Positions 39,701 to 48,700 of a DNA stretch of 64,000 nucleotides are shown in pieces. Every line of letters starts with the position of its first letter. Position 1 is the stretch's first letter. The notes below the pieces were generated by a model. That model was given only the letters and a program-made list of their open reading frames with translations, made no database searches and was not told the DNA's origin. The translations under genes were made by a program, and so were the position numbers. The DNA is from Tetranychus cinnabarinus (lineage: Eukaryota; Arthropoda; Arachnida; Trombidiformes; Tetranychidae). The stretch covers positions 10,803,001 through 10,867,000 of the forward strand of contig WHVY01000002.1 in the NCBI GenBank assembly GCA_022266195.1, read 5' to 3'.

Positions 39701-42700
39701 TGCACAAGAAAACTCACTTGGTCAAAGATTGTTAGATTTTATGAGCTTGGGAAGTTCATTATCATCATCAACATCAACTCAATTAACAACTTCATCTTCA
39801 ACTCCAATAACAATTCCAGCACTAACTTCAACTACAACCTCAACTCCGATCGAAACTTCAACTGCAACTGCAACTTCAAATTCAACTTCAGCTGAAATAC
39901 CAAATGAACAAGCATCAACATCAAAGGATTCAGAAGAATTGCGGACTCCGCGAATCTCTGAACCGATCACCTCAAGCAGCAAACAATCAACTGAAATATT
40001 GAAATCAAGCAATGAACCATCAACATCGAAAGATACAGCACCAAGATTGACAACAATCATTGAACCTTGTTCTCCTCCAAGACCTCCAACATCATCACAA
40101 GAAATATCAGTAATTGAACAAATCTTAAGTCAATCTGAACCTGTTTTATGGGACAGTGAAGAACAACCTGATGAAGAAGAAGAAGATGAGGATGAAGATG
40201 ATGGAAAAGACATTGCTATCGCTAAGCTTGATCGAAACATGTTTAAACCACATGAAGGTGAACCTCCTCGGAAACGAACAAGAACTGAAATTAGAACAAA
40301 AGCATTACAAGAGGGAATATCAAAGAAGAAAAGAAGACAACGCATTCAACGAAACGCAAGAAGAGATCGTGAAAATCAAAGAAGAAAGCAACAACGAGAA
40401 CGAAATATGCAAAAGATAATCAACTCAATCTCAAATGTTTATGGTCATATCGATCCTGGTCCACATGAAGAAAGAATTAATCAAGCATTTAAAGATCTGA
40501 ACGCACAAGGTAAACGAGTTTGTGGTTTTGACGTGGAAAAAGTCAATGTTGAAACTCAATTTTATGGAATTCGTGAGTTACCTGTTTGAATTGGTATTGT
40601 GGATGGAGCTGGAAATGCTCGACTTAACAAAATTATTCGATATCCGAAGTATGCTATTCAAAGTTTCAACACTGTTTTTCATGGACTCACCTGGGAACAT
40701 TTGAAAGATGCTCAAAATTTTTATGAGGTTCGAGAGGAAGCAATTGAAATACTTCTTCAATATGATATTATTTGCGTTGCTGGAGGATTAAACGATTTTG
40801 TTTCTTTATGCATCAACGAAGAAGATTGGGATAAAATTCGTCCACGAGTTCGTGATGTCAATCAATATTATAACCCTCGACTTGCGAGAAATGAAACAAT
40901 TGGCTTGCGATTTTCAACTTTCATCCTTTTTCAGAAAATCATACAAGATGGAGAACACTCACCTATCATTGATGCTACTTATACATTATTTTTGTATTTA
41001 ATCGATCATGAACAATTTGAAGAAGAATTTAAAGAAGTTAAGAAAGGAGCACTAACACCAAGACCATTCAGAAATTACATTTACCCAAGAAACTCACAAA
41101 TGGCTACATTATTGAAAGAAGTAATGAAGATAATTGGAGACTGGCCTGACAAATTGAGAAGGAGAGCCGATCCGAAATGGAAATGGTCACCTTCATATGA
41201 CCCTGCAGCAATAATCGATGGAGACAGAATTTTGCGTCCACCTTACAGCATTAACATCAATCGTTTGTTTGCCAAATGGCGAAAATCAAGTGAAAATCAA
41301 AAGTGAAGTGAAATACCGTGGAGAGTTGTGGCCAATCTGTTCGACATAACAATGGCAAAAGATCGTCCACCTTCTGAACACACGCAATTTCAGTCCACCA
41401 AGGGGCTATGTTAGGGATAGGCTATTAATAATGTTAAGTTAGGGTCAGTTAGTCATTCTTTCCCCTCTCATTAAGCTATTTGTCATTGGCTATCTAAAGT
41501 GATGTCATTGATAAGCTATGTATAAATACTCTTCTCAAAACTAAATCATTGTCAATTAATATTTTCTCATCAACATTAACACTTCACTCATATTGTCTTG
41601 TTAGCCAAATTACTAAGTCAGTTAACCTCAGTTTTCCCCAGTTAGATTTAAATTTATTTATTTCTTTAATTTTGATTATTTTTCCTAACGTTTTTCTAAA
41701 TCTCATTTCTTTAATAAAAGTTAATTTTGATATTGGTACCTCAAAGCGATATTTATTTATGGACTAAGATTTTTTATGTACATCCCTTACACCACCATGG
41801 TCTAATCATATTATACAATCATGATCGTTAACCCCTTCCACCAAACAATTATCAACATCATTTACATTTGGAAAGCAGGAGGAGAGGAAAAAACAGCCAA
41901 CTTCCACTTCTGTTTACTGTAAAGTTTATCTTTTGGTTTCATCGACTGAGGTGAAAAAGGATGTCAAACAGGGACCAACACAGTAATCTGAACCAATGGA
42001 ACCCTGTTAACATTAATCTAAATCTGAAATATGAATATAAAGGAAGCCAAAACATAGTAAAAGTCCAATAACAAGTTTTACTAATAAACAGTGACAAAGT
42101 GAAGTTTGTAAAAGACTGGTTAACTTGGGTTTAAGTCGCCAACTTTTTTTTATACCGTAGCTGTTGTTTTATCTATGTATTTATCCAATTATAAGGCAAT
42201 TTGAAGAAACAAGGAATAAAAGTTAACTTGATGGATTGGCTCAATAAAATTATATTACCCTGGTCTGTTGAAGAATTACTGAGAATCCTGAGCCTTTCTT
42301 AATTCAACGTTATTCTCTTTCATTATACTCTTTCTCCTGCTTATCATCTGCTTCTCCTTTTTTCCTCATCATCATCCTGTACATCATCTTTAAGCAAGAA
42401 CCATCCATACATAAAGTACACATAGACACACACACAGGAACAAAAGTTTAATAGTATCAAAGAAGGAAAAAGAAGAAAAATTCGGGTTACCAACTGTAAG
42501 TACCAAAAAAGAGAAGAAGAGAGATGAAAATCCTTAATAATAATAATAGTAATAATGATGGTGATAGTAATAGTAACAACCTTTTCTTGTTGGTCAGTAA
42601 TGATAACAAGAATAGACTTGATCATAAATTTGCTTCAACACTTATTACAACAACAGCAACATCAGTAACAACTTATCCAAGGAAGAAGCAAAAATTTAGA

Positions 42701-45700
42701 CTCTTTCAAGCCAAACATGTAAAAATATATAAACGAGTGAATGATCATTATTATCATTATCATTACTATTATGGTTATTATCATGATTTAAATGTTTAAA
42801 GGAAAGATTAATCTTTAAATTTTCTTCCTTTTCTTCCACAGTTACTTCAAATTCAATGGGAAATATTGAAAAATAAATTTTAAACAAAACCATTAACCAA
42901 GTCAAATTTAACATCAACACGGGATCCATAAAATGAATATTTGACCATCTAAAGCTTTATTGTTGGCCAGGCAATACGTTTTGTCAAACTCAAACACAAA
43001 AGTTATAATTTTGTGTCTCTTCAATGGAGGAACCAACAAGATTTGGCAAAGGCAAAATAAAAGTTAACCAAGACAATAATAAGAAATAGTTGATAGTTAT
43101 TTAAAAATGCCATTTTCCAATGGATATATCAACACTATCAACAGCAGACAACAACATCCAAAACCGTAGATTATTGAATTGTAATGTTTATTCTTGTTTC
43201 CCTATCTTTTGAGGTTCCTTTTTTTCTGAGCATTTTATTATTTCCCTTTCGAGAAAAGGTTACCTTTTACCTTGTTAACCATTCAATGTACAAAGAAACT
43301 CATTTATTTAAATGTTTTTCTTCCTCTCTTCTTCTCTCCTTTCAACCCATTTTCCCTTCAATCAGGTTAGAAAATTTTATTCATTTTCAAATGATCTGTA
43401 AGCATCTTAAATGTTTTCTCATCATTTCCATTCAATTTCTTTCTTCTCACAAACTTCATCTTCATCTTTTCCCATCCTTACCACTTCATTTTCAACTCTT
43501 CATTTTATTTCCCAAAAATTTGGTTACAACATTTAAACTGTAGAAACAAAAATCTCAAAGTAAACATTTTGCTAACCATTAACTGTTGAATGAATAATGA
43601 TAGACTACAGAATGTAACAGCCTCGAATTATTTATTCAAAAATTTCTCTACAGCTCGAACGCTATTCTCAAACTTCGACTAAAATCCACATATTTTGACG
43701 TTTATCTCAAGTTCCAACGACTTGAGCTCATTCCCTTCAATCGTATTTTCCCTGATTAAGTAACTTCTGTAATAAGTCGAAGGTTCCTCCAGACGATTAT
43801 TGGACCAGATTCAAGTTTGAAATGATTTCTTTTATCGACCCGAAAAGTTTTTCTCAAGAAGCCCAATTTTTCTCAATAAATACAACTGTAACTTTCGAAT
43901 TTGTTTCGAAGATGGAATAATCGAAAAAATGATCTTAAGACCAATGTTTAATGAATGATCTGAATTTTTCGTTGAAATTCGCTATTTTTCTTAATCTCTA
44001 ATCTGTTAAGCACTGTAAAAGTTAAACCGATAGATGAACTATTAATAAATGGCTTTTTCTGTTGTAGCAACTTTCTTGATTTGAACCTTGACCATTCAAT
44101 CTTAACCTCTTTTCACTTTGAGTCTGGATGAGCATCGTCTGTGAAATCAATAATTTGTTCCGATTGAGTAAATTGTTGGAGGAATATTCAATGATTAATG
44201 TTGACCATTTGCATACATGAATACATCTAAATATGCAGACAGAAAAGGATTTCAGAAGATGACTATAAATGTAACTTCAAATCTTATAAATGAAATAATA
44301 TCAATATAAACCATGTAACATTGAATATCCTTCAAATGCAAGTCAAATGCGTCTCTAGATCAGATGGATAGTAACAACAAACACAAATTGAAAACAAAAA
44401 TGCCAAAAATTCAAATGAATTGCGTTTTAATTTTTGTGCCATCTTTAAGGATAAACCAGTAAAGCAATAACACTAATCATTGTCTCTGCAACTGTCTTTC
44501 AAGACTGATTTTGCTCTTAAAACATTAAAACTATTCTAATATAACTTTATGATTGACTTTGAGCGTTTTACAATTGTGTCAATAATCGTACAAAATTTTA
44601 TCTCATTAATGATGATCATTTAAAAGACATTCATTTTTGTTCATAAATGATGGATTCACTTTCAATTGACACTCATCAAAGTATTAGACAAAACTAACGT
44701 TTAAATGTTAACTCAACTTCCAACTCATTTCATTTCATGTAAATGTATAAAATTTGTATTCTGTCAAACAACTTGCCATTCAAATTGGATATAAAATTGA
44801 ACTGAAACAATTTCAATTCACTTTCCATCACAATTTTGATTCATTCGCATTAAAACCAAGTTTTGTCAATTGAAACATCACAAAGCCAAAGGCTATAACC
44901 ATCAAGATGGACAAAATATTAATGGGCTGGACCGAAGTGAAATTGTTACTCAAACATGAACATGATCTTTTGTTTTGCTGTCCTTTTGCCACTTTCAATT
45001 GACTTTATTTAATTTGCTTTCATCAACATTGATTGAATTGACAATTAACTTATCCGAATGATATTAAAGTATATTAAATGATAAACAGACAAAATTAACC
45101 ATGAATCAATGTAATGGAAAGAGAGAAGCAAAAAAAGCTTTGAAAGTATACAATGTAAGCCTACAAGGCTCAAACTGGTAATATATCAAAAATTATCAAA
45201 ATAATATCTTGTGACTAAATCCCTGAATAGTGTTGGGAATCAATTGAAAACAAGCTAAAAATGTAAGAAACATGTTAACTTGGTTTGAGTATGATTGGAA
45301 TAACAATTAGCTTTGGCTGGAAAGAGTGAAGTAAAGTGAACACAAATAATTGAAAGACATTTTTTGGTCCCAATTATTTTTCCTTTCCTTACATGATTAA
45401 CAATGTAAATTGAATTGGCAAGAATACAAGGAGAATGGAAACTCGAACAACCAGGATAAATTGTAACTTTTATCCAACATTCACTCGACATTGTCCAATT
45501 TATCTGACGATTGGCTTCTGTTCCTCTCTAAATTGAATCAACCTTCAAGCTCATTGGAACCTTCAATTTACCGAATAAATTAATCCAAAATTTTCAATCT
45601 ATTTGGCTGATCCAAACTTGCAATACCAGCAAACTATTTATTGATCATAATTTCAAAACATTGATTATAACGAATCGTATTAATAGATGCTCATAAGAGA

Positions 45701-48700
45701 CAATGAGATTACTCGGAATAAACTCAGATATGAAAGGGCAATAAGAAGTTTTCCTTTGGAGTAAAAGGGAAAAACTTTTGAAGAGAATCTTAAAAATTGA
45801 AATTCTTCACCAAGAGTTAGATATTTAAATTTGATCGTTCAAGCGTTTACACTCTTTTCACATGGAAATTCAAATTCAAAGCACTTGAGATGTTACTTAG
45901 CTCAACTTGACTTTTCTATTGGCTCGTCTTTCGTTCATTTCTAGATCAGTAGATGAGCTAATTTTGACTAATTGTCATTATGTAAGTTTTAGTAATGAGA
46001 TTGGATGAGTTCGTTGCTAGAGTAACGATATTTTTATTACAATGAAAACTTAAACTAACTGTAAAAGTTTCCATTGAAGATGATTCTATTAGTCTGGAAA
46101 ATTCAATTTGCTTTTGCAATGAAGTTATCAGTTTTAATCTGCTGGGAAGTTTACTTAAGAATGAGAAGTTTAAATTTCGGCAATTTTCTGATTCTCCTTT
46201 TAGACTGTAATTAAAAGCGTGGCTTAATTGGAACAAGAAGCTTAATGAGTTGGAAAATCAATTTAATTTTATAAGAAAATTGAAATTAATTTCATCATTA
46301 ACCAAACAAGCAAAAAATCAAAGGTTAAGTGGAAACATGAAATTAGCTGATGATGAAAGTAAATGGAAACAATTAAGGAATCAGATTGAACAAATGTTTG
46401 ATGATATAATTTAAATGTTGAAGAGTGAAAGTTTGAAATCATTTCTCACCTGTAAATGGTAATCGTACAAATTACGAACCAAAGTACGAATAATGCGATC
46501 ACGTTTTGAAGGTTCGATACCTTGATGAACATCTGAATCGGTAAATGAATGAAAATATTCTACTCGAGTGACTCCAGTCAATAGTTCGTACGAGCCAAAG
46601 AGCGAAGTTTCATCAGTCATCAGAGTCAAAGGATCACCAGGTATAACAATACCATCAACTGTGGGCCCAAAAAGGGTCAAGTGTTTGGGTACATCAAATG
46701 AGACGGACATTATTTCGTCAAGAGACTTTTTTCTCAGGCAGTTCAATAGAACGGTATTTTTATTGTTATCACTTGTACAGCCAACTCGATCAGCAAGTAT
46801 TTTACTGTACTTGATGGAATCCGTGGCCATGGAGAACGGACTCAATGCTGAACCACTCGACATGATTGCACGCTGAAAAAGTCCTGTAAAAAGGAAAACA
46901 AAAACTAATTATTTGTACACTTTTCATCTCTAAATTGACTCAATTTCTCGACTTCTCAAAGTAAAAATCTTTTAAACCTTTTCATTGATTTTACAATGAA
47001 TTAGCAAGTTACGAGTTTTAGACTATTTCAATCGATTTTTTCCTTTAATTCTTTACAGATAAACATTCAACTTTGATATTGAATAACTTTTTCTTGTTAT
47101 TACACAAATGTATTGCGATTCATTGACCAACAGTAAAGGTCAACTAAAGCCCTGAAGAGACAAACCTACATTTATGTATTTTTGAGAGTAAAAACAAAAA
47201 TTTGAAATTCGAGGAAAAATAAAGCCAAAAGTTGGATTACTTTGCGAAATCATTTCTAGAATAACATAATTAAATTAAATTCTTAAGAGATTTAATCGCA
47301 GTAATCAAGTGTAATAGAACAAAGTGAATCTGTATCAAATGACCATTTGACCTTATTTGATATTTTTACGAAACAAAATGAAATATAAACTATTCTTTTT
47401 CCAAAAGTTCTTTGACTTTTAAAGGTCGAGTTTTTGCATTTTTCATCTTTACTCCAAACTTTATCTTTATTATTCAATATGAGTATTCATCTAATCGAGT
47501 TTTTGAGCTGAAAATGGATTGGAAACTCTGGCTTTCGAATAAAATCGATCCAAGAAACGATTATGTAAAACTTATGAAAAGACTTTTCCTTCAATCCAAT
47601 TCAATTATAAGTGAGTTATGATAACTGAGCTCTGATTAGTTACCAATCAAAGTAATAAGTTTTATTGTTGGATAATTTAATTTCAAGCTTTCTTCATTTA
47701 CTTCATTGATTCATGAATGGAAAGCTAATAATGTTCAACTCATTGATTCATTACTTTTCATTGCCGTTTCCATATTTGAACATTTTTAATGATATTTTAT
47801 TCACTTTGCTCTGATCATTTTAAGAATTATTTTTGCATCTTTTGTTCAACAACAAAACATTCAATTGTAATCATTATCATTTGACCATTGAGATTTGCGA
47901 TTTGCTCTAATGATTAAGAAATTATGGTTTTAATGGGCAAGAAAAAAAGAGAACATTTTCCATGGAAAAATCTCAATTTTACATTTTTGTACTTTTCATA
48001 TTAAAAATGATTATTTTGCTTTACTTTGAACAACAATAACCATAACAATCTTGAGGGAATTTGAAAAATGTTAACTTGATCTTTTGTTTTTCATTGTTGC
48101 TTTCATTATCGTCACCATCGTTATTGAATTAAACAGGGTAAAAATGAAATATATTAACACGTAGTTATAATTTGTATACAAGAGTATACTAGAGTATGAA
48201 GACAATATTGCCAAGGTAAAGAATTTTAATTAGTTAATAGTATTTTTATATTGCTTTTTAATATAATAATAACTTTAAATGGGGATGAAATGGATGAAGA
48301 AAATTCTGTCATGGAATAACAAAAATGCAATGTTATCACAATTTTTCATCATTTTCATTTTGCATCCTTTTCTGGTTCTTGTTCAGCTCAACATATTAAT
48401 ATATTTGAATATGAAATAAAAAAAAACAAAATTTATTGTCATCATCCATAAAGTTGAATGGAGATTAAAAAATGCTTTCATCATTTCTATTAATGAATGT
48501 TTACTTACTAAGATTGATGGAAACAAAAATTAATATTTGATTTGGGCTCGCGACTAACAAGTGTCTATTATTAGACGATAATATTAATAATTGATTAGAG
48601 GTTGACTTTTCATTGTGATTAAATATTGCTCGCGTTACTTGGTTCAAGTTCAATGGAAAGGGGCTCTTGAGTTGTCACTTGCAACTTGAGTAGGTGAGGC

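Larger units (their letters stand above)
30336..41791 (+). mobile_element. Ty3/gypsy LTR retrotransposon with an extra RING/TRAF/exonuclease ORF
   Basis: An 11,456-bp element in a neuroligin intron, antisense to the gene. Order: 5' LTR (30336-30718), structured leader, gag-pol (31206-36284), 2.2-kb hairpin-rich spacer, ORF2 (38505-40589 with continuation to 41306), short purine stretch, 3' LTR (41409-41791). LTRs begin TG and end CA. CCAC lies directly outside both ends, a 4-bp target duplication (ACCAC is possible if the terminal A is shared). The protease-RT-RNaseH-integrase order and a DD35E integrase place it in Ty3/gypsy. The two LTRs look identical by eye, so insertion is recent. No envelope-like frame (signal peptide plus transmembrane helix) is present. 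Confidence 0.95.

Noticed and set aside
38505..41306. ORF2 as an env gene of an errantivirus-like element
   Set aside because: No signal peptide, furin-type site or transmembrane helix; zinc-binding and exonuclease motifs instead.
38505..41306. ORF2 as a host gene
   Set aside because: It lies inside the LTR boundaries with target duplications outside both, so it is part of the element or carried by it.
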